Below, piece after piece: positions 22,459-34,676 of a stretch of DNA of 64,000 nucleotides (its first letter is position 1; every line of letters starts with the position of its first letter). Origin of the DNA: Forficula auricularia (taxonomy: Eukaryota; Arthropoda; Insecta; Dermaptera; Forficulidae); assembly GCA_024734495.1 (NCBI GenBank), contig JALMQS010000099.1, positions 64,470,270 through 64,534,269 on the forward strand, given 5' to 3'. A program made the translations under genes and the position numbers. A model generated the notes under the pieces. That model was given only the letters and a program-made list of their open reading frames with translations. It made no database searches and was not told the origin of the DNA.

Positions 22459-23154
22459 TCTTATTATATTGAACGAGCAATTATTGTATATATACATAGA
22501 AGCGGTTTCTCGAAAACGGCTCTAACGATTTGGATGAAATTCACGGATTAGGGGGTTTTTCGGTTGACAATTCGATCTCTCACGGTCTCATCTTCGGCTA
22601 AGTTGTTTTTGATGGGTTTTTTGTTTATTGAAATAATTATTCACAGGTTGTTTGAATAAAAATTTATAATTATATTTTTTCAATTTTCTTTTAATAAAAT
22701 TAATTGTTTTTTTTTATTTTAAATTCCACTAATAGATCATTACAAATATTATTATATATTAGAATTTGCCAATTTAATTAATTAAAGGTATTTTTCTATA
22801 AAATAATTTATTATAATATCAATTTCATTCTCTTAAAAAATTCGACAATTCGAAGTATCGCACTTCCTCCTTCAGGATTTAAAAGTGGTAACGAAAGAAT
22901 CTCGGTGTGTATTAATATTATTTTTAATTGCAATTACATTCAAAACTTTGTGGCCATTGATACGTCTTGATGATGGCCATAGCGGGTGTAAACGTTGGTA
23001 AAAATATAAATTAAGTTTTATTTCAATTTTATTTTATTTTGGCTGCGAATAAAAATCGACCTTTTTACCTGAATTTAAAATTAAAAATAATATTAATATA
23101 TCGTTTTTAACTGAATCAAAAAACTAACGAGCATAGCTCGGTGCTCCAGGTACT
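22459..23154 (+). mobile_element. Helitron A, copy 2
   Basis: TC start followed by GAACGAGCAATTATTGTATA; 3' hairpin CGAGC-ATA-GCTCG then CCAGGTACT. Followed by a TA microsatellite at 23171-23190. Confidence 0.7.
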
Positions 23155-23246
23155 TTATATTGGTATCTGGTATATATATATATATATATAAGTAATCACA
23201 ATAGAATATTAACGAATCACAGCTAGAAAAAAACAATTGAAACCAC

Positions 23247-24621
23247 CAGAGGCGTAGCCACAAGGTGGTTTTGGGAGTCGGAACCCTCCGCCCCCACGCC
23301 TCCCAAGGACAAGGCTCATGGGATGGTTACTGGCAACGACAAACCGTTTCTTATGGCAAACTAACCGTAATTAAATATATTTCATATGTTTAATCAAGAA
23401 TTATGTTCTTTTTTAATTTCTCGAAGTTTTTAGACTAGTTAAATTGTTCATTAAATGGCCTCTCGCGGGAAAGTTTTAGGGTAGTTTTGATTTCTTGACC
23501 CTATGTGTTTTTTGGTGTGGTGAATCCGAATCTGAGGTTTGCTAACAAAATTTCGTGACGGAACATTGTCAAAAATGAAAAAAAAGCTAAAAAATCTCAT
23601 TTTTTGCTGATAACTCAAAAACTAACTACTTTTTGTAAATAACCTCCCTTTTCAAAATAAAAGTTCATAAAATTTCTTACAAATTTCATAATTTAGGTTT
23701 TTTCTCCGACCAACCATTCGGGCTCAAGCGCTAAATGAAAATTGCCTTATTTTTTCTATTTCCGCAAATCTCAAAAACTCGCACTTTTTTCGATTTTTTC
23801 CCATTTTGACCATGAAGGAGCACATTTTCGACAAAGACTACTATATACATTTTAAAACTAGATTAAATTTGCTACAATTCAAACAAAGTTTCATTTTAAT
23901 TGGACAATGAGGTTGAAGTTTTTACAAAAAATCGTAGTTTTTCCTTCATAAAATAAAAACCATGCATCCTAGAAACTTGATTCCTATCTCATTCTCGAGG
24001 AAATTTTATTGCCTTACTTAGACCACTTTTTTGTTAAAACTCTTAGATTTATAGATAACTAGCATTTTCCATGACAGAAAATGATCAATTCTTTCAAAAC
24101 ATCGCAGTTTTTCCTACATAAAATGAAAACCACTCATCCTAGAAACTTGATTTCTATCTTATTCTCTAGAAAATTTTATTGACTTGAACATTTACTTGGA
24201 TCACTTTTTTTTATAAAAGTCTTAGATTTATAGATATCTAGCATTTTTCATGACAGGATATGATCTGAATCCTCAAAAGTGTTAGTCAGAGAAAAAAACC
24301 TAAATGATGAAATTTGTAGGAAATTTTATGGACTTTCATTTTGAATAGGAAGGATATTTACGAAAAGTTGATAGTTTTCGAGTTATAAGCAAAAGCATTT
24401 TTGACAATGCTCCGTCACGAAATTTTGCTAGCAAACCACAAATTCGGATTCATCACACCAAAAAACATATGGGATCGAGAAATCAAAACTACCCCAAAAC
24501 TTTCCGGGTAAAAAAACAATTTAACTGGACTATTTGTTTTAATAAAATAAAATTCCCACTAAATATTTTGCTTTGTGGATTGACCCCCTCCCCCCATGAA
24601 AATTTTCTGGCTACGCTACTG
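23247..24621. mobile_element. 1.4-kb hAT-like non-autonomous element with internal repeats
   Basis: Ends CAGAGGCGTAGCCA and TGGCTACGCTACTG are inverted. The flanking octamers GAAACCAC and AAAATCAC agree at six of eight positions, a plausible decayed 8-bp duplication. Long inner arms (23460-23700 and 24290-24530, containing TTTCGTGACGGAACATTGTC) are inverted. A 170-bp unit is directly repeated at about 23937 and 24107 (TCCTAGAAACTTGATTCCTA-type). No transposase. Related sequence fills 41940-43510. Confidence 0.65.
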
Positions 24622-24779
24622 AAAATCACATGTCTTAGGAAAAAGTCTTTTATTCGAGCCCCACCATCGAGGGTGAATTTACTATTAAAAACTAAAAAAA
24701 AAAAAAAAAAATAATAATAATAATAATGAAGAGACAATTTCTAGTTTTGAGTGTTTATAATAATTTTGGATATGATTAG

Positions 24780-24960
24780 TTGTTTGTCCCACGAGTGTTA
24801 TCAAGAAAGATGCGTGTCCTACCTGTCCTGTGGAGAAGATGAGGTCTAATCTCGGATGCTGTGTCTGTCGCTGCTCAAGAGCGCCACTCGACTGAGCTGC
24901 GGCGCGGCGGCGTCGAGCCAGAGCCTCTAGTGGTCTGGTCCCCCTCTCGTCCCGCCGAAC
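24780..24960 (-). promoter_or_regulatory. GC-rich island with Inr + DPE core-promoter match and splice donor
   Basis: An isolated GC-rich block in very AT-rich DNA. On the minus strand the initiator TCAGTCG has its A at 24893, and AGACA occupies +28 to +32 (24866-24862), a full match to the DPE consensus RGWYV at the required distance. A donor CAG|GTAGGA follows (intron would start at 24822), giving a 71-nt non-coding first exon 24893-24823. Arthropod TATA-less promoters often use this pair. No downstream exon was identified, so it is a candidate only. Confidence 0.4.
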
Positions 24961-25251
24961 AACAGATATATAACCATCCTTTCTTTATTTTTATTCACCC
25001 CCACCAACCCTTCTTGCACCACCACATATCTTTTATTAAATTTCTCATTCACCTTTTTCACCTTAAGAAAAAAAAAATGCCATGACTTCTGCAATATTTG
25101 GTGATTTTTAGGCTCTGACAGACAGACACAAGGCCGCACCTAGGGCATATATGTCACCCGGGCAAAGACTAGAGTTTGCCGCCCCCCATCCCTACCCCAG
25201 TATCCAAAATCTAGTGGGTTTTGTGTTTTCCTCTTAATCAATTAGAATTAT

Positions 25252-25990
25252 TTTACAAAGAGAAACAAAGAGGTTGTCCTTTGCTTGATGCAAATAAACA
25301 TACACACATATATATCGAGATGATATATCTGTATATATATATATTATTTATTTGTTTGAGACTATAGTTTCGAAGACTTGGTCTTCATCATCAGTCTTTT
25401 TTAATTATAAATGTTTGTTTTTCATGGAGTCAATATCGTATGGTATGATGTTTCTTAGCTGGTAGCCAGTTTGGAATTAATTTCAATTCCAAACTGACTC
25501 CATGAAAAACAAACATTTATAATTAAAAAAAAGACTGATGATGAAGACCAAGTCTTCGAAACTATAGTCTCAAACAAATAAATAATATATACTAGTATAT
25601 ACAGATACAGATAGTGACTGTGGGTCAGTGGCTAGAGTGTCGGGTCGCTGACTCGATGATCGCTGGTTCGAGACCGAGTCTCGGCAGATAGATATTTGCA
25701 GTCATCTCCTCTTGAAAAGTAATGGCAACCTACTAAGAGTATAATTGCCTAGTCACCTCTCCAAATTAGCCGTTCGGAACCGGCGTTAAAAAGTAGGTCC
25801 CGTATATCTGTGTAAAACAACTAAACACACTCAGCACAGGTATATGTGGAGAGGCACCGACACCCGCACCCGTTTCGGGTATGGTACTCTAAGAAGAAGA
25901 TACAGATATATCATCTCGATATATATGTGTGTATGTTTATTTCCATCAAGCAGAGGACAACCTCTTTGTTTCTCTTTGTGAATCAACAAC
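25252..25990. repeat. Long palindrome with two intact hammerhead-like cores (SINE in one arm)
   Basis: From GAAACAAAGAGGTTGTCC and AATAAACATACACACATATA on the left to their complements near 25980. Around a centre near 25470, each arm has CTGATGA, T, GAAGAC-CAA-GTCTTC, GAAAC, TATAGTC: minus 25394-25358 and plus 25535-25569. The short helix III (ACU-AU-AGU) followed by C fits a type I hammerhead cleavage site. The right arm is split by the SINE at 25614-25898. Confidence 0.82.
25614..25898 (+). mobile_element. tRNA-derived SINE with exact 10-bp target duplication
   Basis: The head GTGACTGTGGGTCAGTGGCT... holds an A-box-like TGGCTAGAGTG and an exact B box GGTTCGAGACC (25664-25675 region), the pol III promoter. 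A roughly 200-bp non-tRNA body follows and the tail is AAGAAGAAGA. GATACAGATA flanks both sides (25604-25613 and 25899-25908). It sits inside the right arm of a palindrome, so it is younger than that element. Confidence 0.85.
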
Positions 25991-26101
25991 TCTGCTACTC
26001 TTGGCAAAACAAAAACTTTTCAATTAGAATTATTTTATTACTTTAATACTCTAAACATAAAATTTTATCTAAGATTCTTCCAAAACTAAAGAGACTTGTA
26101 A

Positions 26102-26262
26102 AATTTATTTTTATAAATTAAAGGGTTTGTTCAGTCACATAAACTAAATAAATAGAGTAATTTTAGACAATTAACAATAAATGATGTTAATTGTCTAAAA
26201 TTACTCTATTTATTTATTTTATGTGACTGAACAAACCCTTTAATTTATAAAAATTAATTAAG
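26102..26262. repeat. 161-bp near-perfect palindrome
   Basis: Arms of about 75 bases: AAATTAAAGGGTTTGTTCAG and complement around GTTAATTGTC. A half copy is at 55726-55760. Confidence 0.85.
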
Positions 26263-26544
26263 GTCAAAAATCTAAGATTTCAGTAGAATATTTTTTCATT
26301 GCATATCAGAGACCTTCAGCCCCTCAGGATTTGAACCCGACTACTAACGTGTTAGTAAAAATATTCTACCAAAATTTAGTTTTTGACCTTCATTAAATTC
26401 TTTCTTGATATAATATTTGGTTTTCAGCGTGAGTTGCATTTTTGAAAAAAAAATCCATCGAATTTTCAAAAAAAGATACTCAAACCTTCGGTTTATTTGA
26501 AAACTTTTTATTTTACCAAGAGTAGCAGAGCTGTTGATTCATAA

Positions 26545-26895
26545 AGAGAAACAAAGAGGTTGTCCTCTGCTTGATGCAAATAAACATACACACATATATA
26601 TCTATATATATATATATATTATTATATATTTTATTTATATTATTATATTGATTTTAATTTTAACTGGCTCCCAGCTAAGTAAAGATTAAAAAAATTTCAA
26701 TATCCATACGATTCTGACTGCATGAAAAATAATATTTATAATTAAAAAAGATTGATGATGAAGGCCAAGTTTTCGAAAATATATTCTCAAACAAATAAAT
26801 AATATATATATACAGATATATAATTTCGATATATATGCGTGTATGTTTATTTGTATCAAGCAGAGGACAACCTCTTTGTTTCTCTTTATGAATCA
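26545..26895. repeat. Second copy of the 25.3-kb palindrome family, decayed hammerhead core
   Basis: Same outer arms (GAAACAAAGAGGTTGTCCTC and complement). The core at 26747-26775 reads TTGATGA...GAAAA, so both conserved boxes are mutated. Confidence 0.75.
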
Positions 26896-27002
26896 AACCT
26901 TCTGGTTAATTATTTTAATAAAATTTTAAGTTCAACAAAAATGGGAAACAAAAATAGACACACATAAGTATTGTACTGTTTATTATTATTATAGTCATAA
27001 GT

Positions 27003-27428
27003 AGGGGTGCCCCCCTCCCGATTTTATTAACTTCAAAAGAATTAGAAGATCGATAATAAGTAAAAATATATTTTTCTAGGTGGGTTTCACAAATAAAACA
27101 AATATATGTTTTGAGTTTTTTATCTCGATATATATATAATTCTTTAAAGATTATAAATTAGAAGATCTTTTTATTACCATTTGTTGAAATCTAAAGACTT
27201 GACAAGTGCGAGTTCAAGCCCAACCCGCTGCGAATATTTGATGGTTATCACCCCTGTGAAAAATTTTCACCGAAAAATTACAATTAAGAGAAAACTCTCC
27301 ATAGTAATCGCCGACGTTCGGAATCGTTGAAGAAGAACATAAGACTTGGCCGTTTTTATTTTTAGCATATAATACTAAAATGAAACAGTTTTTAGCCCCC
27401 CTCCCCCCCTCCCCCAATGAACACCCCT
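27003..27428. mobile_element. hAT-like MITE, 426 bp, target duplication
   Basis: Ends AGGGGTGCCCCC and GAACACCCCT are inverted; GTCATAAGT is found directly on both sides (26994-27002 and 27429-27437), so an 8-bp duplication is present with a one-base ambiguity at the border. C/G-rich subterminal tracts; no transposase. Confidence 0.78.
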
Positions 27429-27752
27429 GTCATAAGTCATAATCAATATAAATGATTCATTTATAAATTGTTGCTTAGTCACTCCCAGAAAATAAATTAT
27501 TGTTCCTGGGCGCTCGTTCGACCTGGCTTCACAATAGTATAAGGCTCATTTTAGCGCCCCCACAGTTTGGCGCTCGGGGCACTTTTCCACCCTCTAGTTT
27601 TAGTTAGCAATCTTACCTATTTTTTTCAAAACACCAAATTAAATTAAATTTAAGTTAAGCTATATTTACTACTATCATAATATTGCTTTAATAAAGTTTT
27701 ATTTCATGTTAGTTAGCCGATATAAATAAAAATAGATAAATATTTTTAACCG

Positions 27753-28519
27753 ACTTCAAAAAAGGAGGACGTTCTCAATTCGACTGAATTTTTTTGTCTA
27801 TGTTACCTGATTTCTTCGTCAATTATCAACCGATTTTGATGATTTTTGCATTGGGTTCAGTCTAGTTTCCGATTGGTAAAAATATAAATTTCATTGGTAT
27901 TGGGCCTTTTTTTAGGTATGTTCACGCATAACTTCTTTGTTTATGAACCGATTTTAATGATTCTTTCTGCGTTTGGATCAATATAGCTCCAAGGTAGTCA
28001 AGATACCTAACTATTTATTTATTTTTATGTATGTTCAGCGAGAACTTTTTGTCTCGTAAACCGATTTCGATGATTCTTTTTTTATTGGAAAGGGGTACCT
28101 TAGGAGTGGTCCCATATTAATTTGGTCAAGTTCTGATGATATGATCAATGACGAATTCTTATGAGCAAATAATCGAAATTATAATAAACAAAATCTTTTA
28201 TAAAAAAAAAACAATTTTAAAACGTTCATTTAAAACCCTCAAACGTTTCGAGAGAAATTGAATTGAATTTTATTATCATTTTCTGATTCATTCGTCCGAC
28301 ACTTTCTCTTACGAGATGCATGCAAGATATTATATTAAGTCACTATTAATAACCACTAAAAAGAGTAAAATAAACCCGACTTCAAAAAAATTAAATGCAA
28401 TAAATAAAATAATAAGAACTCAAAAATAAAATAAAATGCACTAAAAGGTATAAAATAATTATCTAATTTAGTTACAACTAAAAAACGAAATTGTTACATG
28501 AAATCACTTTTTGAAGTCG
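27753..28519 (+). repeat. CCGACTTCAAAAA element
   Basis: Starts CCGACTTCAAAAAAGGAGGA followed by CGTTCTCAATTCGACTG and phrases such as AACCGATTTTGATGATT, a repeat type I recognise from many insects; ends TTTTTGAAGTCGG at 28506-28519, giving inverted ends. Confidence 0.55.
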
Positions 28520-28741
28520 GTGCTAAACAAACTATATAAGCGAGCTTACCCGCCAAACGTACTAAGTAAGATCCGTCAAGTGCGATTCATAAAATGTATA
28601 TGTTTGGCACCGACTTCAAAAAGTGATTTCATGTAACAATTTCATTGTTTATTTGTAACTTAATTAGATAATTATTTTATACCTTTTAGTGCATTTTATT
28701 TTATTTTTGAGTTCTTATTATTTTATTTCTTGCATTTAATT
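28391..28741. repeat. 350-bp palindrome overlapping the CCGACTTC element
   Basis: Arms of about 130 bases (GAACTCAAAAATAAAATAAA..., AAATCACTTTTTGAAGTCGG and complements) around a unique centre of about 90 bases (28517-28608). Confidence 0.85.
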
Positions 28742-29984
28742 TTTTTTATTATAAAAATTATTTTTATGTTATAAATGATACACATTCCAAGTCAATTTTC
28801 ATCTAGTTTTTTAGCACTAGTAAAATTTTGAAATATATTAACATTTTCCTTAGCTCCTGTGGACGCAGCCCAAAACACAAAGCGTTCTATTTGAATGCAT
28901 ACCCTACCACTAACCAGGCGGCGCTGTTTCTTTCTAATCGCAAGGCTAGAGCCAAAAGCCAAAATACAAATTGTATTAAACCAGCCTTTCTGCTCTTTTT
29001 GCGTTCGTGATATTTAGTGGTTGATATTTATTTATTAGAAATATAACAACTTTTACAAATCGAAATTCCGAATGAGGCTTTTTTTAAAAAAAACATTTTG
29101 TTGAATTAGAGAATAAAGAAAAATTTTGATTGAGAAAGGCCTCATTTGGAATTTCATGTCGTGTTTTGAGAAAATTCTAATTATTTTCCAAGCTTTGCTG
29201 TTGTGATTCACTTAGAGATGTTACATTTGTTATATATACTATATATATTTGCCTAGATTAATTTGCCGCAACGCTGACGTAATGCTGCCGACAGGGTGCG
29301 CCGTCGGTATATTTGCGGCAAATTTGAAATATAATCGTAATTTGGACTCGAATTTTGAAATGAAAGACTCCAATTGATTTTAAATTAAGAAACATTAAAT
29401 ATATTGATAATTATTCTCCCCCCCCCTCACCACTCAAAAATTAAATATTAAATTCGCTTTTCTTTGCGCACAGAAAAGAAATCAATCACATCTTATTTGA
29501 TTTATATTTTATATATTATTTGTTTATTTTTTAATAATTTGCCACTTTTTTATAATTTTTTAAAAATCTAAATTTTGTTATTCTTATTTTTTTATTTTTA
29601 CAAAATTGAACGACTTAAGACACGCATGCCCATATGAGTTTCTCATGGCAATACTGAGAGCAGCCTGTCATACAAACAACACCTGATCTCTTTTAAATAT
29701 TTGGAGCCTTATATCGATTATCGATCCCAAATTTTTAAAAAATGATATAATATAATTCTCCTCCTCACACGATCCCACTTATTTAAATAAATCTATTTCC
29801 ACACAAAAAATATCACAATGCTGTAGATTATAGAAAAAAAATACTTCCAGATTCATATCTAGAGCCTCATTTCTGTAGCTGTGTCAGGACGAAAATGAGG
29901 CGAAACTTTTAAGAGACTATGTATTTTCGGGAGTTTACAGGTATACATTTGGTGTGTGTTTTTTTAAGAGGAATAAAATTTTTG
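28742..29984. other. No gene recognised
   Basis: A small hairpin ATTTGCCGCA...TGCGGCAAAT occurs at 29268-29331. A GC-richer stretch at 28855-28990 follows CATTTTCCTTAG and could be exon-like, but no frame is convincing. Confidence 0.45.
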
Positions 29985-30065
29985 GACCGAGACGCCGCCC
30001 GCCAGGCCACCAGCCCGGAGGGTCGAGCTTCGAGGGAGTGCTGAAGGCACGCACGAAAAGCTCGT
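29985..30065. other. Short GC-rich block, origin unknown
   Basis: GACGCCGCCCGCCAGGCCAC and following bases are strikingly GC-rich; no rRNA or coding match recognised. Confidence 0.4.
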
Positions 30066-30164
30066 TTAATAGAATATGCTGGCTAGCACAAAAAATAAAG
30101 AAACATAATATAGAATTATTTTGATAATTTATGTCCATCGATTCAATTAATCAAGTTGTTGTAG

Positions 30165-30440
30165 GGAAATGAGAACAATAGCTTATGCAAATAATTTTTA
30201 TTTTTTGCCAATGTTTCGTCAACTTTGTTGACTTCCTCAGATCTCAAATAAATTAACTTCTTTGTATATTTGTCATTTTATCAATATTCATTCTTAGCAA
30301 GCATATAAGGCCAGTCATCAAACAGATTGAAAATATTTTCCTTTTAAATCTTAAAATATATTTCTTAACAGAGTTGACGAAATGTTGACAAAAATAAAAA
30401 TTATTTGTATAAGCTATTGTCCTTATTTCCCTAAAACAAC
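30165..30440. repeat. Hammerhead-bearing palindrome, sister of 6873-7163
   Basis: Minus strand of the left arm has CTGAGGA (30240-30234), A, GTCAAC-AAA-GTTGAC, GAAAC (30217-30213), all intact. The right arm retains GTTGAC-GAAAT only. Flanks TTGTTGTAGGGAAAT and complement are shared with the sister. Confidence 0.78.
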
Positions 30441-30479
30441 TTTATTAATAATATACAATAAAGAAACATAATACATATA

Positions 30480-32690
30480 AAATAAACTGATGTGGGCATC
30501 CACATGACTTTACCATACATCATTTTTAAAGAGTTAGATGTCAGTTCAAGTTGAAACATTATATAAAAAAAGTAAGTAAAATTTCAAGGTAGGTTTCAAA
30601 AAAAAAAAAAAAGTGATACCTAATTTGAAATGTTACTTTCTTTTTATATTTTTACTTTACCATACACCTGCCCCTCGCTTATATTTAATATTTAATAAAA
30701 TAATTTATAATTATTTTATGACATCCCCCTCCTCTTAATTTTGGGCCCATTAGCAATTAATATTATCTCCTTTTAATTATGATACTATCCTATTTGAAAT
30801 ATCTAACAATTTTAACCCTCCCCCTCTTTTTGGTTACTATCATCAGTTTCAGATAGGGTCTTATAGAGTGCATTTGATAAATTTCGTACACATCGACCAA
30901 AGGGTCTAGGACTTATATTGATAGATCTATTTTTTGAACCCCTTCGCAATTTTGAACCCAAAAAAGAATTAATACTCTCTTTTTATTAGAGGTTCATTTT
31001 ACAGTATAAGTATTTCATTTATTTTTAATTTTATTTTTTTAGCTTTTTTTTAGTTCGAAAATTATATAATTTTTATTTTTTAAACTCCACTCCTTAATTT
31101 TTGGTTCGACTACAACCAAAATATAATCAATTCTTAATCTCAATACACCAAAGTTACATGTGAAATTTCGTTTTGATATTCATTTAAATTTTTTTTATTT
31201 AAAGAGTACACAAAATTTGGTAATGTACCAAATTATTAATATCTCGTAAAATATCTATTTTTTGGTTAGAGTTTTTTTGTAAGCCAACACAACACGCCTT
31301 GTTTTCCCTCAATTTTTTACTTTACATATAGAATATGGTCAAGTATTGTAATTGTGCATGAAAAAAGTGGATTTTTTTGCTTCTTTTTTTCAAAATATCT
31401 CAAAAACGGCTGAAACTATTTTGATTAAAAAAAATTGGACGAAACCATAACATTTTGGTCTATAAAAAGCTCTAATAAGTGAACATCGAAAAAATATTAT
31501 TTTTTGAGATATTAATTATTTTGTCAAAATATCTGTTAATACCAAATTGTTGTGAATATCAAAACGAAATTTCACATAAAGGTTACATAACGGTGCATTG
31601 AGATTAAGAACTAATTTTGGTTGAAATCAAACCCAAAATTAAGCGGGGGGGATTAAAATGATAAAATTTTCAAACTAAAAAAAACAAGAAAAATAAAATA
31701 TATCTATATATATAAAATTAAGGTTTTGTCTGTACATTGCTCCCAATCACGCCAAATTTTGGTTGCACACGTTTCAAGCAAAGCTATGAACGAAAACACC
31801 CTCAACAAAATTCCTGTCTGTATGTTTCCGTCGTTTCCGAAAAGTTGCTCACATTTGGATCAGATGTCTTACGTTTATAGCTATATAACGTTTTGATATT
31901 TTGACCCCAAAAGAGGGTTTGGGGGGGGGGGGGCACGAATGAAAATTATCAAATAACTCCTAAACTATTAACTCTAAGGCAAATTTTATGAGAAGCAAAG
32001 TTGTAGGGGATGTGATTTCTGACAACTTTTGTTTAAAAAAATTTCCCCAAAAAACCACCCAAAAGGGGTGAGGGTGAAAAAATGTAAATTCTTGCCCTTG
32101 GAACAAACTCAACCAAATTTTGTATACACAATCTGTGGGCCTCTAGAGAGCTAGAAATGCAAAAACTAGCCACCCAAAATGGGGGGAGGGTTATACCAAA
32201 CTCAACCAAATTTTGTATACAGAATCTGTGCGTCACTAGAAGGCTGGAAATGCAAAAACTGGATGCGGAGGGTGGGCTCCAGGGTGCGGGGTGGGATGAT
32301 GGCGCGGTGGGTGGGATGATGGCGCGGGGGGTGGGATGAGGGAAGGGGGAGTAAGGCGGAGTAGGGTGGGGTTGCGGAGTGGAGTCCAGGGGGCGTAGCG
32401 GAGTTGGTGCTGGGTGAAGGTCTAGGGGGCTAGGCAGGGGTGTGGTGCACGGGGTGGAAGGCACGGTGTGCGTGTGGTGCGGGGTGGTGGTGCAGGGTTG
32501 TTCAAGTGGTTTGGGTGGGGTCCAGAGATGTAGTGGGGTGCGTGGGTTGGGCACGGGCTTGGGGGGGGTCCAGGGGGCGTAGCCTCCTGGCTAGCAAGAG
32601 AGCCCCCGAAGGCGGGCCTTGCAGCTAGTATTAAATATAAGAGAGGACTCAGGTGTATGGTAAAGTCATGTGGATGGCCAGATCAGTTTA
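30480..32690. repeat. TTTACCATACA-family 2.2-kb inverted composite, copy 4
   Basis: Outer ends ACTGATGTGGGCATCCACAT and its complement near 32665-32690, plus TTTACCATACA at both ends. The conserved block appears in opposite orientations at 31090-31310 and 31320-31640, so the element is a head-to-head pair. Helitron B copy 2 is inserted at 31703-32628. Confidence 0.65.
31703..32628 (+). mobile_element. Helitron B, copy 2 (complete)
   Basis: A|TCTATATATATAAAATTAAG start and GCCTTGCAGCTAG|T end. The 3' hairpin GCCCCCGAAGGCGGGC-type stem is clear. Two shared modules at about 32115 and 32203 and a GC-rich tail with GTGGGATGATGGCGCGG repeats. The long GC-rich minus frame across 32033-32554 is a by-product of the tail. 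Confidence 0.82.
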
Positions 32691-32694
32691 TTTT

Positions 32695-32815
32695 TTAATA
32701 AAATAGTTTCAGCCGTTTTTGAGATAAGTCGAAAAAATGAAGCCAAAAAAATATTTTTGTTCATTCACAATTACAATACTTGACCATATCGTATATGGTA
32801 AAGTAATAAAATGGC
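32695..32815 (+). repeat. TTTACCATACA-family end fragment
   Basis: AATAGTTTCAGCCGTTTTTG through GTATATGGTAAAGTA matches the conserved block end. Confidence 0.6.
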
Positions 32816-33006
32816 ATAGTGCGCATCTTGAAAACTTTCTTTTTGAAAATTTAAAATTCCTCCTCTGTTATCTTCGGAGCTGTTCGGCTCCATTCGACTC
32901 CACTCGGTTTTATTCGTCTCTCTATGACAAGTTGACAGTTGCAAATATTATTTCGAATTTATATTCTATTTTCTTAAAAATATTAATTATTGTATTTCTT
33001 TTTCAG

Positions 33007-33119
33007 AATGAAGCTTGTGAATATATTCCTCATTTATTCAACTACGTTCTAGAGAAAATCAAAATACAGGGATCGAGAATGTTGAACAAAAAGAAAATTA
33101 CCTACATACTTATATTTAA
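33007..33119 (+). CDS. Candidate internal exon, unknown protein
   Basis: Strong acceptor (TATTTCTTTTTCAG, AG 33005-33006) and strong donor GTAAGTAT (33120). The only open frame starts in phase 0 and encodes 37 codons beginning NEACEYIPHLFNYVLEKIKI, leaving two bases. The phase would join the exon candidate at 41582 or 38947. It lies in AT-rich DNA between repeats. I do not recognise the protein; chance is possible at this length. Confidence 0.3.
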
Positions 33120-33756
33120 GTAAGTATTTATGAATTTTATTATTTTTATATATCATATATTAATTAGATAATCTCACTAATTTACAAAATTACATATATA
33201 TATAATAAATTTAATTCTTCACACAAACAATCAAAAAAATTAAAAAAGTTTCGGAAGAAATTCTCCCTCTATAAATTGAAAAATATAAAAAATGAGAATA
33301 ATTGCTTATTATCTATTCATTATTTTCTTATTTGTTAAGACTGTATTATTTATTATTTGGTAATCGGTAATTAGCTAGTTCAAATGTTTACTTGGGTAAT
33401 ATAATAATAATAAGAAATCTTTATTAGCTATATATCATACAATTAACAAATATAATATTTGTTTTTAAATAATACATTCAATTTTGAAATACAAAAGATA
33501 GAGATAATTAATACATTCTAAAATATAACATATAATAATAAACATACAAATGTTTAATACACAATACATGATAATTAGTAACTATACACATATATATATA
33601 TATATATATATATAAATATACATACATTACACATTCGAGACAAGTTCAAGGAGTGGATTCTACATTATGCAATTAAACAAATAATGGGACACACACATAT
33701 ACATGTATATTTACAATAATACATATATAATACACAACATATACTTACATATCTAC
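33120..33756. other. AT-rich with TA microsatellite
   Basis: TA repeats at 33592-33614 and 33796-33808; no gene seen. Confidence 0.6.
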
Positions 33757-34568
33757 TCTTATTAAACGAGCAAAAATTGTATATTTATTTGTACATATAT
33801 ATATATATGGATATATATTTGTTTGTTTATATATTTGTATCTTGGTTATATTTTGAAAACGACTCTACCGATTTTGATGAAACTCACGGGTTAGGGGTTT
33901 TTGTGGTGACAATTCGATCTGTCACGGTCTCATCTTCGACAAAATTGTTTTTGATGGGTTTTTTCGTAATCAAATTAATTATTCTCAGGTAGACAAATCC
34001 CATTCTTAGGGTTTTAAAAAAAGGTTTCCTTTTCCTTTTGTACCCAGGCAGACAATGGGTTGCCTTAATTCATTGTTCTAAAAGGCCTTGAAGAAGTATT
34101 TTGATTGTGGATTTTAACATATTTTGTTCTCCATAAACGTTAGAAATATTAATAAACGTTTTATAATTATTTTTATAAAGAACTTTATTTATTTAATAGA
34201 ATAAAAAATAATCAAGAATTTATTTAAAAATATATTTCGCATAAGCAGGTCTCAATTTTCTGAAAAAACAACACATTTTGATAGGTTTTATTTATTAACA
34301 ATTGGATGAATAAAAATGAATCATATGGTTGAATCAAAACAGGTGCAGGAGGTGGGGTGTAGTGGTGGGGGATCCGGGGGTGGGGGTCAAGCGGGGTGGG
34401 GTACAGTGGGCGAATACTATATATATATTTGTATTTTTTTTAATTTGAAAACGGCTCTCAAATAAAAATCGACCTTTTTATCAGAATTTTAAATTAAAAA
34501 TAATATTAAAATAAAGGTTTTAACTGAAGGAAGAAGTTACCGAGCATCGCTCGGTTCCTCCAGGTACT
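33757..34568 (+). mobile_element. Helitron A, copy 3
   Basis: Start TCTTATTAAACGAGC; hairpin ACCGAGC-ATC-GCTCGGT and end CCAGGTACT at 34568. Contains a short GC-rich tract (34340-34420). Confidence 0.72.
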
Positions 34569-34676
34569 GCACCCTTAAAACAACAAGCAATATGCAATTT
34601 ATAAATACTAATTGACGAGATGATTTTTTACTCTTGTTGTGACAAAAGTAATAGTCTCATCTCCCTAACTAGGGTC

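Noticed and set aside
24469..24714. 81-codon plus frame
   Set aside because: Falls in the hAT-like element end and a poly(A) stretch.
32033..32554. 173-codon proline-rich minus frame (and similar frames at 37569-37894, 57918-58163)
   Set aside because: Lies entirely in the GC-rich low-complexity tail of Helitrons; composition follows the repeat, no domain.
32737..32940. First half of a 128-codon frame
   Set aside because: Derived from a TTTACCATACA-family fragment; only the splice-bounded part from 33007 was kept as a weak exon.
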